Source: Virgibacillus sp. AGTR
Lineage (GTDB): Bacteria; Bacillota; Bacilli; Bacillales; Amphibacillaceae
Length of the DNA: 45,496 bases
NCBI RefSeq assembly: GCF_016919725.2
Contig: NZ_JAJERH010000035.1
Coordinates: forward strand, 1-45,496
Reading direction: 5' to 3'
Made by a program: the position numbers and the translations under genes. Below the pieces are notes generated by a model. The model did not search any database. It worked only from the letters and a program-made list of their open reading frames with translations, and had not been told where the DNA came from. Of this stretch, positions 30,694 through 40,755 are shown piece after piece. Numbering within the stretch: the stretch's first letter is position 1; every line of letters begins with the position of its first letter.

Positions 30694-32121
30694 TTAATTG
30701 AATTGGAACTCAATTGCTTCATCATCCATGATGGAGTGGTAAAATAATTCATCCTTATCAAGTAGCCATTTTTTTTCTTTTTCATCATAAATGACAGTTA
30801 GCTTTCTCGTTCTAGTATAGTTTTTCTTATCTTCATCTCTGGATAACCAGCCTAAATCACCATTAGGTTCGTGATAGGTGAGCACAGCGTTTATTTGAAA
30901 TATATATTGGTTTAATTGTTTATCATATTCGGTGTGTAGCAGTGACTTTTTATTGTATACTGCTTTTAATAATTCGCCTGTATACTTTGGTTCCTTGGCC
31001 TTTATTTCTTTTATTCTATCGGCTAATTGCTCTTTAAGCTTCTTCGTAGCTCCAGTTTTTAATAGGGATGCATCTTTTTTAGATAACGCTTGTCGATATT
31101 GAATCAATGTATCATTTAACTGTTTGAATAATGCTTCTTCATTCTGTTCTGATAATGGATAGATAGTGTCGAACTGAACATAATCTCCATTGATATAATG
31201 CTCTTCACTTTTTGCAGTTCCCCATGGAAATTCTTTTTCAGCGTATAAGGAAACTGATTCATTTGTTGGGAACATACCAATTGACGTCTTGTCTGAACCG
31301 ACGGTAATATCTGTTTTTTCTCCATTAATATAGAGGGTAGAATCATCATAGATGGAGGAAACTTCCACTTCAGTTGCATCAAGCTCTAATGTATGAATGA
31401 GTGTCGAATCATTGGAGTTAAACAATTCCACTTCCTCATCAATACTTGATGATATATAAGAATTCTCGAAGGTAGCAGTTACCTTATGCATACCAGGCAT
31501 GTATGGTCCAAATTCTTTATGATAGCCTTCTCCAGAAGATGTCCCTACTTTCTCATCGTCAACATACAGGTCAATACCTTCCGTATCCATATATAGGTCG
31601 AGATGCATCGGAGAAACCATGATTTTATAATCATCGAAGAACATCCACTTTTTACCATCTTTTACTATATTAACAGTAGCATATGTATTATTTAAAGAAG
31701 CTTTGGCCATAGTGCCTGATGATACCGTTTCAACTTGCTCGTTTAAACGATTAATCAGCGTTTCGTGTTTTTTAGGGTGGTTTGCTAGATATTCCAAAAA
31801 CTGTGAAGCATTCTCCTCTGTTACATTGAATGAGTCATTTACGGGATGAAGAATGCCTTTTAAAGCGTCGACATCTTTCTCGTTGACTGCTGTTTCAAAA
31901 GCTTGAATCTCTTTCTCTGGTGTGAATTTACTGTTTCCAACTAAGAAAAATGAAATGATAGCAGCAATCAGGATGATGGTGGAGCATATGATGGCAAGTA
32001 ATTTTTTGCTATTTGTTTTATTCTTCCCAACTTTCTTCGTTGGTTCTGACAATGGATTGCCACATTCTGGACAAAAATTTTTATTCTGATTCGTTTTATA
32101 GCCACAATTTTTACATTTCAT
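30694..32121 (-). CDS. TcaA/YvbJ-like zinc-ribbon membrane protein
   Basis: The 475-aa protein opens with a zinc ribbon, CxxC-x10-CxxC (Cys3, Cys6, Cys17, Cys20), a basic linker and one membrane span (about 37-60: LLAIICSTIILIAAIISFFL). A long extracellular part follows that corresponds to the TcaA domains 2 to 4 and a C-terminal NTF2-like region. Staphylococcal TcaA affects glycopeptide susceptibility and B. subtilis YvbJ is of unknown role; an envelope function is inferred. The ATG at 32121 is chosen because the protein family starts MKxCxxCG; the frame remains open upstream without meaning. Confidence 0.82.
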   Translation of the reverse strand: MKCKNCGYKTNQNKNFCPECGNPLSEPTKKVGKNKTNSKKLLAIICSTIILIAAIISFFLVGNSKFTPEKEIQAFETAVNEKDVDALKGILHPVNDSFNVTEENASQFLEYLANHPKKHETLINRLNEQVETVSSGTMAKASLNNTYATVNIVKDGKKWMFFDDYKIMVSPMHLDLYMDTEGIDLYVDDEKVGTSSGEGYHKEFGPYMPGMHKVTATFENSYISSSIDEEVELFNSNDSTLIHTLELDATEVEVSSIYDDSTLYINGEKTDITVGSDKTSIGMFPTNESVSLYAEKEFPWGTAKSEEHYINGDYVQFDTIYPLSEQNEEALFKQLNDTLIQYRQALSKKDASLLKTGATKKLKEQLADRIKEIKAKEPKYTGELLKAVYNKKSLLHTEYDKQLNQYIFQINAVLTYHEPNGDLGWLSRDEDKKNYTRTRKLTVIYDEKEKKWLLDKDELFYHSIMDDEAIEFQFN

Positions 32122-32742
32122 GCATGCTTTCCCTACCTTTCTAAACTTATTGCGTGGACGATTACCACAGTATACTAATCGTACCATAATGAATAAAATT
32201 GATAATGCCACTTTTTCCCTGTTTTTACCACGAAATTGATAGGACTTTTTGATAGAGGAATGAAATATGAACTATAAACGATAGAAAAATGGATGAATAG
32301 TTCCGTCTATAAATGAAGAAAAGTGGCTGTTTTAATATTACAATTTGATTACAATCCGGAAATTCTGCTTCGTCATCATTATTGATTAAGTAAAATTACC
32401 TAGTTAAAAAGAAACTTATATATGGGAAAAAATTCCAAAGTTATAATATATGGATAATAAAGAATATTTAAATTACGATAGTTTTTTCAGATTATGTTTG
32501 AAAAATAGCCATAATTGTTTAATTAGGCGTATTTTATTAAGAATTTATCTATGTAACGTACGGAAAAATATCTTGAATTAAAGCTTTCGACAAAAAATAC
32601 TTCGAATTTAAAGTAATTCCTGAATAACAATAGGTAAAAATAACCATTTTATGGTTTACATCTTATTTTTATAATCGGTTTTTAGTAATATTTAGGGAGG
32701 ATAAATAAAGTGGTATTAAATCATTAAGTAAAGGTGATTCCA
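32122..32742. other. Regulatory region upstream of the Tad-type locus
   Basis: About 620 bases that must hold the promoters of the TcaA-like gene (minus) and of the pilus operon (plus). No confident -35/-10 pair stands out. Just before the first pilus gene there is a five-codon frame (GTG at 32710 to TAA at 32727) with GGGAGG upstream, which may couple or dampen translation. Confidence 0.4.
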
Positions 32743-33849
32743 ATGAATAAGATTAGTCTGGTTTTATTAACAAAGGATAGTGATTATGCTAATTATTTCT
32801 CGAACTTTCTTATTAGTTCAAATCTTAAAGAGAAATTTTCCTCCAAAATTTTCACGGAAATAGATACGTTTAAAGAGAGTACACGTAACAAGAAACAGCA
32901 CATATTACTAACAGATATGATTATTGATCATGAAAGCTCGGTTACTTTTGATAAAATAATCACGCTTTCTGAAGAACAGATAAGTAAAAAACATGATTCC
33001 ATTGCATCTATATATAAGTATCAGCCTTTTCATGAGCTTATGTCACAGGTGTTAGCCATGTATTATGAAATGAACGGAAAGCTTGGTTCGGTAATGAACG
33101 GGAAAGAAACGGATAGCGTTATTAGCTTCTATAGTGGAAATGGCGGAGTTGGTAAGACGATCTTATCCCTTTGTTTAGCAAAGCATTTAAGTTTTAAAGA
33201 GAAGCGCGTCTTCTATCTTAGCCTAGAAGAATTACATAATACATATTTATACTTCAAACAGGATAAACCATCCTCCGCCGAGGTGTTTTATTTTTTAAAA
33301 AAAGATAAAGATCAGCTTATTGCTAATATCGAATCGTTAAAGTCAAGAGATGCTTTAACAAACATAGACTACTTCTCATTTCCAGTACTTCCAGAAGAAA
33401 TGCAATTAGCAACAGAAGAAGATATTGAAACGCTTATACAGGCAATTAGAGATACACAAAATTATGATTATATTATTGTTGATCTTGATAGCTCCATTCA
33501 TGCGCGAAATCGTACTGCTCTCAAGAATAGTGATGAAGTATTCTGGGTCTTGTCTTCGAACGAGACTAGCTTTTCAAGTGCTAATAATGTCATGGAACAT
33601 GATTTAGTTGGAATTGGGAATGATCGGTCCAATATCCACTTTATTGTAAACAATGTGGGTGAGGAATTGTTTGACGGTTTTGATGCATTTAATTTTAGTA
33701 TCGAAGCGCATATCCCATTTCATGTCCATTGGCTTAACAAAAGTGAAGAAACAAAGTTACAGGAAGATATCGTTGTCGGTGAACAGCTTTTCAAATTACT
33801 AAAAGAAAATACGATTCAATCATCGGAGGTGTCTCCGCAGTGGCAATAA
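32743..33849 (+). CDS. TadZ/CpaE-like P-loop ATPase, first gene of the pilus locus
   Basis: The 368-aa protein has a receiver-like N-terminal region (about 1-115), then a ParA/MinD-type ATPase domain with the P-loop YSGNGGVGKTILSLCLAKHL and YIIVDLDSSIHARNR. TadZ/CpaE proteins place the Tad pilus machine at its site in the cell. The ATG at 32743 is six bases after AAGGTG; the frame is open three codons further upstream. The 3' end overlaps the ATPase gene by ten bases. Confidence 0.82.
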   Translation: MNKISLVLLTKDSDYANYFSNFLISSNLKEKFSSKIFTEIDTFKESTRNKKQHILLTDMIIDHESSVTFDKIITLSEEQISKKHDSIASIYKYQPFHELMSQVLAMYYEMNGKLGSVMNGKETDSVISFYSGNGGVGKTILSLCLAKHLSFKEKRVFYLSLEELHNTYLYFKQDKPSSAEVFYFLKKDKDQLIANIESLKSRDALTNIDYFSFPVLPEEMQLATEEDIETLIQAIRDTQNYDYIIVDLDSSIHARNRTALKNSDEVFWVLSSNETSFSSANNVMEHDLVGIGNDRSNIHFIVNNVGEELFDGFDAFNFSIEAHIPFHVHWLNKSEETKLQEDIVVGEQLFKLLKENTIQSSEVSPQWQ

Positions 33850-35144
33850 GTGAAACTAAGGATAAGGAGTCAGCTCATCAACAGCCCACGAGCAAGGTAC
33901 CAAAAACGGAGGATGAAATTACGAAGCTGTTAATCGATAAATTAAGGGAAACACTAGACTTCATGCATTCAACTACAAATGACGAGCTACTGGAACTCGT
34001 TGAAGAGACAGTGATTGAGTATGCAAGAGAGTCAAAGATTTCCTCAGTTATGATTAAACGAATCGTTGATCGAATGTATCATGCATTTAGAGGACTTGGC
34101 GTATTACAGCCGATATTGGATGATCCATCTATAACGGAGATTATGATAAATAATTATGATGAAATTTATATCGAACGAGATGGTCAAGTATCGAATGCAA
34201 ATGTGAAATTTGAGAATCAACAAAAGCTTGAAGATACGATTCAAGCAATTGTTTCTAAGGTTAACCGAGTTGTTAATGAATCCAGTCCTATTGTAGATGC
34301 TAGATTAGAAGATGGCTCTAGGGTAAATGTTGTATTACCACCAGTAGCCTTAAAAGGTCCAGCTATGACAATTCGTAAATTTCCAGAAAAGCCTTTAATG
34401 ATTGGAGACTTGATCCAGTTTGGTGCATTGGATGAAGACGTTGCTTGTTTTCTCGAACAGTTAGTAGAAGCGAAATATAATATTTTCATTAGCGGTGGAA
34501 CGGGTTCTGGTAAGACGACATTTTTAAATGTATTGTCCAATTTTATACCAACCGAGGAAAGAATTCTTACTATCGAGGATTCGGCAGAGTTACAAATACG
34601 CAAAGTTCCAAATCTAGTTAGTCTCGAAACAAGAAATGCCAATACAGAGGGTAAAGGCGAAATTACAATCAGAGATTTAATCAAGGCTTCCTTACGTATG
34701 CGACCGAACAGGATTATTGTTGGTGAGGTACGTGGCCAAGAGGCATTAGATATGCTGCAGGCGATGAACACTGGTCATGATGGGTCTCTTTCTACAGGGC
34801 ACGCGAACTCCGTTTATGATATGCTAAGCCGTTTAGAAACGATGGTTTTAAGTGGTGCTGAATTACCAATTGAAGTTATCCGTAAACAAATAGGATCGGC
34901 AATTGATATCATGGTCCATTTATCGAGGCTTAGAGACCATTCGCGTCGAGTAATGGAGATTTCTGAGGTGTGTGGAGTAGAGAATGGTGAAATTATTATT
35001 AAACCATTATATGTTTTTGAAGAAACCGGAGAGGACTACAGAGGAAAAATTATCGGTAAGCTTCAAAAGACGGATCATAAGCTGGAAAATACATCAAAGC
35101 TAAAACTTACAGGAAAGAACGATGTATTGGAGCAGTTTGCCTAA
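33840..35144 (+). CDS. tadA: TadA/CpaF-type secretion ATPase
   Basis: The 434-aa cytoplasmic hexameric ATPase powers assembly of the pilus. Motifs: an N-terminal domain with DDPSITEIMINNYDEIYIER, Walker A ISGGTGSGKTTFLNVL (about residues 217-235), the Asp-box RILTIEDSAELQI, Walker B/His-box region MRPNRIIVGEVRGQEALDML and GHDGSLSTGHANS. Length and order are typical of CpaF. It starts at GTG (33840), with GGAGGTG eight bases before, and overlaps the TadZ-like gene. Confidence 0.93.
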   Translation: MAISETKDKESAHQQPTSKVPKTEDEITKLLIDKLRETLDFMHSTTNDELLELVEETVIEYARESKISSVMIKRIVDRMYHAFRGLGVLQPILDDPSITEIMINNYDEIYIERDGQVSNANVKFENQQKLEDTIQAIVSKVNRVVNESSPIVDARLEDGSRVNVVLPPVALKGPAMTIRKFPEKPLMIGDLIQFGALDEDVACFLEQLVEAKYNIFISGGTGSGKTTFLNVLSNFIPTEERILTIEDSAELQIRKVPNLVSLETRNANTEGKGEITIRDLIKASLRMRPNRIIVGEVRGQEALDMLQAMNTGHDGSLSTGHANSVYDMLSRLETMVLSGAELPIEVIRKQIGSAIDIMVHLSRLRDHSRRVMEISEVCGVENGEIIIKPLYVFEETGEDYRGKIIGKLQKTDHKLENTSKLKLTGKNDVLEQFA

Positions 35145-35175
35145 TAGTAGGTGTGCCTGAAGAGGAGGATGATAA

Positions 35176-36105
35176 ATGGACACAAGAGAAATCCTTTCAC
35201 TTACCGCTATTATTGTTTGTGTAGGAATATTTATTTTCCGTAGAGTCCGAAAGAAAAAGTTGGCAAACATAGAAAAAAAACTGGCAGAAAAGCATGGTGC
35301 TGAGGTCAGAAGAAGAAGTATAGAAGCAATTAAAAGAAGGACCATAGGTGGAGAAAATCTTATTGACTATGGAACCTATAAATTGTCGAAAACAGAACGA
35401 GTGAAGTATACATTATTAGCAGCTAGTATTATATTTTGTGTAGGAATAATATTTTATGACAGTATCATTGTATCAAGTATCGCTGCATGTCTTGGAATTA
35501 TTTATCCTAAATTTAAGCGTAAAGATTTAATAAAAATGCGAAAAGATGAATTGGCTTTACAATTTAAGGAAGCAATTAGCTCACTTGCATCATCTCTTGC
35601 AGCAGGGCAGTCAATTGAGAATGCATTTCGTGAAACTCAAAAGGACTTAAAATTGCTTTATCCCGATAATGACACGTACATTTTGAAGGAATTAAACTTG
35701 ATTAACCGGAGAGTTGAAAATGGTGAAATAATTGAACGTGCTATAGATGACTTTGCCAAGCGTTCCGATGTAGATGATATCCGTAATTTTTCAGATGTAT
35801 TTATTACATGTAAACGAACTGGTGGAGACTTAGTAGAAGTAATCAAACGTACAGCTGATATTATTACAGATAAAATCGAAATACAACAGGATATTAGGGT
35901 ACTAGTTTCCCAAAAGAAATTTGAGTCTAAGATTATGGCGGTGGCTCCGGTGGGAATTACGGTCATGCTGAAAGTGACTTCCCCTGATTTTGTAGCACCA
36001 TTATATGAGTTTGGCACATTGGGGCCAATTGTTATGACAGTTGCGCTCGCGTGTATCATTTGTGGACTTTTAATTAGTCAAAAGATTATGGACATAGAGG
36101 TATAG
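35176..36105 (+). CDS. tadB: TadB-like pilus assembly membrane protein
   Basis: The 309-aa protein has an N-terminal membrane span, two spans near residues 75-110, a cytoplasmic T2SSF domain (FKEAISSLASSLAAGQSIEN, GEIIERAIDDFAKRSDVDDI, ITCKRTGGDLVEVIKRTADI) and two C-terminal spans. It forms the inner-membrane platform with TadC. AGAGGAGG precedes the ATG; it ends with TAG. Confidence 0.9.
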   Translation: MDTREILSLTAIIVCVGIFIFRRVRKKKLANIEKKLAEKHGAEVRRRSIEAIKRRTIGGENLIDYGTYKLSKTERVKYTLLAASIIFCVGIIFYDSIIVSSIAACLGIIYPKFKRKDLIKMRKDELALQFKEAISSLASSLAAGQSIENAFRETQKDLKLLYPDNDTYILKELNLINRRVENGEIIERAIDDFAKRSDVDDIRNFSDVFITCKRTGGDLVEVIKRTADIITDKIEIQQDIRVLVSQKKFESKIMAVAPVGITVMLKVTSPDFVAPLYEFGTLGPIVMTVALACIICGLLISQKIMDIEV

Positions 36106-36118
36106 GAAGGGTTAATCT

Positions 36119-36985
36119 ATGATACTAAAAAGTATATTGATGGTGATTCTATTAATTATCATTGGCATGAACTTGAAATATAAGAAGGTATATGAATCAT
36201 TTATTTCTAGTTATAAAGAAGACATTACATTACCTATCATTGCTCCTTACGCATTAGCTATCATTGATAAATTAAACTTGTATAAACGAATGCCGAAATT
36301 GATTAATTCTATTCATCAGAAAATGATCATTTTAAAAGGAAGTAAACTATCAGCCGATCATACCAAAATATATTTGGCAAAAATCATCACAACCATAACA
36401 TTAGCAGTATTCTTTACAATGGTATATGTGGAATTGGACGGTGGAGGTTATACAAATTTAATATATGGATTAATATTGACGGGCATTTTAGGCTTTTATT
36501 TAGTGAAGGATTTGGATAAAAAAGTGAGGCAACGAAAGGATTCTATTGTTATTGAATTGCCCGAATTCGTTAATAAAGTCATTCTATTAGTAAATGCAGG
36601 AGATACGGTTCAAGGTGCCATAAAAAAATGTGTGGATCAGAATAAACAAAAGGTTTTTGATTCCCCATTATATTTTGAACTAAACGAAGCGGTAAATAAA
36701 ATGTCAGCAAACACACCCTTTCAGGAGGTGATGAAGGACCTAAATTACAGATGTGGGATTCAGGAGGTTTCCATATTTACGACAACCGTTATGATGAATT
36801 ATCGCAAAGGTGGAGCTCTCTTAGTTCAATCACTGAAAGAATTATCGGTATCATTATGGGATAAGCGAAAAACGATTACCAGAATTAAAGGGGAAGAAGC
36901 ATCATCAAAATTGGTATTCCCGATAATCTTTATATTTGGTGCCGTGTTATTAATTGTTATTTACCCAGCAATAGCTATATTTTAA
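36119..36985 (+). CDS. tadC: TadC-like pilus assembly membrane protein
   Basis: The 288-aa partner of TadB contains an N-terminal span, a pair of spans near 95-130 (ITTITLAVFFTMVYVELDGG), the T2SSF domain (IELPEFVNKVILLVNAGDTV, FQEVMKDLNYRCGIQEVSIF, MMNYRKGGALLVQSLKELS) and one C-terminal span (VFPIIFIFGAVLLIVIYPAI). It follows tadB by 13 bases, with GGAAGGG upstream, in the same operon. Confidence 0.88.
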   Translation: MILKSILMVILLIIIGMNLKYKKVYESFISSYKEDITLPIIAPYALAIIDKLNLYKRMPKLINSIHQKMIILKGSKLSADHTKIYLAKIITTITLAVFFTMVYVELDGGGYTNLIYGLILTGILGFYLVKDLDKKVRQRKDSIVIELPEFVNKVILLVNAGDTVQGAIKKCVDQNKQKVFDSPLYFELNEAVNKMSANTPFQEVMKDLNYRCGIQEVSIFTTTVMMNYRKGGALLVQSLKELSVSLWDKRKTITRIKGEEASSKLVFPIIFIFGAVLLIVIYPAIAIF

Positions 36986-37020
36986 TTATTAAATTTATAT
37001 GCATAGAGGAGAGAGTTTAC

Positions 37021-37200
37021 ATGGAAAAAATCACAAATTTTTGGAAGGATTTTTGGAATGATGAAGAGGGATTAGAAACAATTGAAGTGCTTTTAATATT
37101 AGCTGTTTTAGTAGCAATTGCCCTCTTATTCAAGGAAAGGATTACAAAATGGGCAAATAATCTATTTGACAATATAGATGAACAGCTTCCAGGTGAGTGA
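37021..37200 (+). CDS. flp: Flp-type pilin precursor
   Basis: A 59-aa protein begins MEKITNFWKDFWNDEEG and continues LETIEVLLILAVLVAIALLF, the hydrophobic pilin helix. Cleavage after Gly17 would leave Leu at +1 and Glu at +5, as in Flp pilins; the usual Glu-Tyr pair is Glu-Val here. A short hydrophilic tail (KERITKWANNLFDNIDEQLP) follows. GGAGAG lies before the ATG. It is placed right after tadC and is the probable major subunit. Confidence 0.88.
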   Translation: MEKITNFWKDFWNDEEGLETIEVLLILAVLVAIALLFKERITKWANNLFDNIDEQLPGE

Positions 37201-37240
37201 TCATGACTATACGTTTTTTGAGGAGGATTAACAATCTATC

Positions 37241-37909
37241 ATGAAAAAAAACAGTTTATTATCCATGTTCTTAGTATTAATAATTTGTCTAATCTTAGCT
37301 GCCTGTTCTGATGATAAACCAAATGAGGAAACGGAACAGACGGGGGAAGAGCAAACAGAAACAGATAGCAATAATACTGATACTTCTAATGAGAATACAC
37401 AACAAGAATCGGAAGATGGAACAGCTACAGAAGAGAAAGACGAAGAAACTAGTAATGATGAGTATGTAGAGCATCAACTTGGCTTGAAAATAGGAGAGAC
37501 AGGAATCGTTGTAAGCTCACCTGATAAATTAAAATACGAAGTGACATTAAATGAAGTAAGCTATCGTGATGAACTTGAAAATGTATCCTTATATGGAGAC
37601 ACATTTGTATTAGTAGATGTTACTGTAAAGAATGTCGATGATAGGGCGTTTGATGCTACTGATATCTTTGAACCTGGTTTAGGAGGGCTTGATTCCAATG
37701 AATACGTACCACCTATTGGGTCTCAGTATCTTCAGGATGCTTCAGAAATACAGTTGATAGAGGGAGAATTAGATCCTGGAGATTCTATTAATGGAACTTA
37801 TGTGTTTGATATAGAGAAAACAGATAATTACAATTTTGTATTTGGTCATGCTGCAGATCAAATTACGACCCGAGCTGAATGGGAATTCAGTGAAGGGGAA
37901 GTAAAGTAA
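37241..37909 (+). CDS. DUF4352-like lipoprotein in the pilus locus
   Basis: The 222-aa protein has a lipobox LAAC (about residues 19-22), a 50-residue Glu/Thr/Asn-rich low-complexity linker, and a C-terminal beta domain (IGETGIVVSSPDKLKYEVTL ... FVLVDVTVKNVDDRAF ... LDPGDSINGTYVFDI) typical of DUF4352/telomeric-repeat-like extracytoplasmic domains. It would be anchored on the outer face of the membrane. Its place between the pilin and TadE genes suggests a part in pilus assembly or surface anchoring, but this is inference. Confidence 0.8.
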   Translation: MKKNSLLSMFLVLIICLILAACSDDKPNEETEQTGEEQTETDSNNTDTSNENTQQESEDGTATEEKDEETSNDEYVEHQLGLKIGETGIVVSSPDKLKYEVTLNEVSYRDELENVSLYGDTFVLVDVTVKNVDDRAFDATDIFEPGLGGLDSNEYVPPIGSQYLQDASEIQLIEGELDPGDSINGTYVFDIEKTDNYNFVFGHAADQITTRAEWEFSEGEVK

Positions 37910-37962
37910 GAGAATGAATGTTAATTAATAATTAACAGTTGAAAATGAAGGGAGTAATTAAT

Positions 37963-38586
37963 ATGAAGCCCTTTATGAAGGAAGAACGGGGAAGCTTTAC
38001 AATTGAAGCTACCCTTGTCTTCCCTGCTCTTCTAATGTTTACTCTAATTGGCGTCTTCTTTTGTATTATTATTTTTCAAATGGGCACGGCAAGCTATATG
38101 GCGCATAAAGTATCAAGTGAGCTCGCCTATACATGGAATAGTACACATAAAGACATAAAAACGGGTGATTTTGAAAAAACAGAATATACAGGTCTAGCTG
38201 GTGGAGATGGATTATATTGGCGGGTCACAGATAATGATGTTTTAGGTTTTTTTAACTTAAGTGGTTTTGCTGGAGACAATATAGTGGTAGATAAGAAAAG
38301 AAAAGCAGATATATACAATGGTGCAATTACATTAAAAGTGGACTATAATAATACGCTGATATATAGCGAAGTTGAGGTGGAGGCTGAATCTGGCTTGTAT
38401 ATCCCCACCTTTTTCAAAAATATGATTGGAAGCAAGGTGAAAGGAACATCTAGCCATGTGGTTACTGAAACTCCTGAATTAATTAGAACTGCCAACTTCG
38501 GTAAATATTTATGGAGTGAATTTGGCATGAATGGAGCATTAAGTGATGCAGTTAGCTCCATAAGGAAGTTTTTTGGTGGTGAATAA
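37963..38586 (+). CDS. TadE-like minor pilin
   Basis: The 207-aa protein starts with a prepilin-like leader, MKPFMKEERG then SFTIEATLVFPALLMFTLIG, with Glu at +5 after the glycine, as in TadE pseudopilins. A mature domain of about 170 residues follows. AAGGGAG precedes the ATG at 37963. It overlaps the next gene by a few bases. Confidence 0.85.
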   Translation: MKPFMKEERGSFTIEATLVFPALLMFTLIGVFFCIIIFQMGTASYMAHKVSSELAYTWNSTHKDIKTGDFEKTEYTGLAGGDGLYWRVTDNDVLGFFNLSGFAGDNIVVDKKRKADIYNGAITLKVDYNNTLIYSEVEVEAESGLYIPTFFKNMIGSKVKGTSSHVVTETPELIRTANFGKYLWSEFGMNGALSDAVSSIRKFFGGE

Positions 38587-40738
38587 CTTGAAAAGAAAAG
38601 TAAAACGATTTTTTTTAAAGGATAATGGTTCTGTCTCGATCTATGCTATTATGATTATCCTGCCAATCTTCTTATTAAATGCATTATTGATCGATACGTT
38701 GCGTATTCTAAGTGCAGAACGCCAAATAGATAGTGCAATGGAGACTGCATTACGTTCTACCATGTCGCAGTTTAGTTCAGATTTGGCAGGTGTAGGCTTA
38801 TTTGCATATGATGGAAATGATGCAGGTGGGGATTTTACTACATATATGAATGATCAGTTCTATTCTGGCTCTGAATTGAGTGGTACACAAAACCTTGTAA
38901 GACCATCGATTACAAGTGCAACGGCAAGCTTTGATAATTCACGTAACTTAGTTGACTATGATGTTTTTCGACATCAAGTTATAGAAAGTATGAAATATCA
39001 AGCACCGGTACAAATGGGGAAAGATTTATTTGAATTACTGACAGGAAATGATATATCAGTAGAAGATGTAGAAGAAGCAGAGGATCTAGTTGAAAACTAT
39101 GAAGAAATTCTTGACTTAATGAAAAAGAGGAATGCTGAAATTGATGAATCTATTAAACAATTAAATCCTTATAACAAACTGATTAACGAAGATATTAAGA
39201 ATCGTGTCATTGGTAATCCAGTTTCATCTGATAATGAGAAAATCCCTAAAGGAATAAAAACTTTCAATCAGTTAGTCTTTTATCTTGATAGGTATCAAGA
39301 GTTAAAAGAAAAAGAAGCAGATGGAGAGGAAGAATTGAGTTCCAGTGAAGAAAAGGAAATCGATAATTACATAGCAGGAATTAACGCTGAAATATATAAA
39401 AGTGTTATCGATATCGAGATATACCATAATGATATACCTACCCATTTAGTTGGTTCTGGTGGTGAATTCACTAATCCCAAAAGTGGATCAGCAAAGGATT
39501 ATAATGACCAGATTAATGAATTGATGGATGGTAGTGATTTATTATCAGAATTAGAGAAATTTACACTAACGGATGATTTTTTTAAAGATATTTTAGATGG
39601 TACGGATGCAATTTATGAAAAAGTTCGAATTGACAAATCCTTAGGTGATAATCCAAACCTAAGTGATCCAGGACAGTATAGTATAGGTCAGTTATTTGCA
39701 CTGTTTTATATAGCTATTGATAGCAATAATAAAACAGCAGCAGAAATTATTATTCAATCTATCGAGACTAAGTTAAATAACTTAAAAGAAAATCAAGTGA
39801 AAAAAATAGAAGATCAAATGCAAAAATATGATGATCTGAAAAAAGCATTGGAAAATGTGGATACGCAAGCAGAAGAAGAAAAAGCAGATGAAAGTTTTGG
39901 CAGTTTATGGGCAGAATTGAATAAATATAATGATATCAAAAATCAAATATCAAGTGATAATCAGCTTTATGCTGAGCTTGATAATATTATCGCAGAATAT
40001 GATGGAGTAACAGGAACTGTAGGCGATACAGAAGAACCGAGTCGTCTACAATTTATCAAAGATGCATTCGATAGATTTAAAGAATTTGTGGTATTTATGC
40101 AAGGTTTTCCAACTTCTGTTCGGAATGAACTATATATTAATGAGTACATTATGGCGAATTACGGATCAAAAGAACCATATGAAATTGGAGCTTCAGAATC
40201 CTATGCTTTTGCTACAAAAAAAGCACAATATATTACTTATGGATATAATGTTGCTGGAATGAATTACTTTATGTTTTTAAAAGACATAGCTTTAATTTTA
40301 TTTGTAGGTAACTTAATTTCCCAAGGTATACAGGGGGGATTTGCAGGACCATTAGGCTTTTTTAAGGCACTGGCAGGAGCGATAATAACTACAGCTGATC
40401 AGTTGGAAGATCTTACGGAAAAACCTTATAAAATGGATTGGAATCCTTTTAAAATGTTTGGAGGAACAGGTGTGCCGATGAACATGCCGATGTTTCTTAG
40501 AATTATAATGGCAATGAAATCTACCAGTGAACCGTATAATAATGAAAAGATGAGAAGAGTACAGGCAGTTGTAACGAAGGAGACGGGTGTTAATTTAAAT
40601 GACAAACCATCGTATATCGAAGGAAATGTACAAGGTAAATTAAAGCTATGGTTTATTCCACAATTAGCAGAAGTATTACCTGGAAATGTAGAGGGGAACT
40701 ATTATATTTTTGAAAAACGGAAAGTATACTCATATTAA
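38576..40738 (+). CDS. TadG-like large pilus-associated protein
   Basis: This protein of about 720 aa begins with a basic segment and GSVSIYAIMIILPIFLLNAL, a pilin-like helix where Glu+5 is replaced by Tyr. AERQIDSAMETALRSTMS comes next. The rest is long and mostly helical, with Lys/Glu-rich coiled-coil stretches (about 165-250 and 400-480) and a further hydrophobic region near 570-610. It is much larger than typical TadE pilins and resembles TadG-like tip or anchor proteins in position. The start is GTG at 38576, seven bases after AAGGAAG, overlapping the TadE-like gene. Confidence 0.75.
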   Translation: MVNNLKRKVKRFFLKDNGSVSIYAIMIILPIFLLNALLIDTLRILSAERQIDSAMETALRSTMSQFSSDLAGVGLFAYDGNDAGGDFTTYMNDQFYSGSELSGTQNLVRPSITSATASFDNSRNLVDYDVFRHQVIESMKYQAPVQMGKDLFELLTGNDISVEDVEEAEDLVENYEEILDLMKKRNAEIDESIKQLNPYNKLINEDIKNRVIGNPVSSDNEKIPKGIKTFNQLVFYLDRYQELKEKEADGEEELSSSEEKEIDNYIAGINAEIYKSVIDIEIYHNDIPTHLVGSGGEFTNPKSGSAKDYNDQINELMDGSDLLSELEKFTLTDDFFKDILDGTDAIYEKVRIDKSLGDNPNLSDPGQYSIGQLFALFYIAIDSNNKTAAEIIIQSIETKLNNLKENQVKKIEDQMQKYDDLKKALENVDTQAEEEKADESFGSLWAELNKYNDIKNQISSDNQLYAELDNIIAEYDGVTGTVGDTEEPSRLQFIKDAFDRFKEFVVFMQGFPTSVRNELYINEYIMANYGSKEPYEIGASESYAFATKKAQYITYGYNVAGMNYFMFLKDIALILFVGNLISQGIQGGFAGPLGFFKALAGAIITTADQLEDLTEKPYKMDWNPFKMFGGTGVPMNMPMFLRIIMAMKSTSEPYNNEKMRRVQAVVTKETGVNLNDKPSYIEGNVQGKLKLWFIPQLAEVLPGNVEGNYYIFEKRKVYSY

Positions 40739-40755
40739 TCAGGAGGGAATAATTG

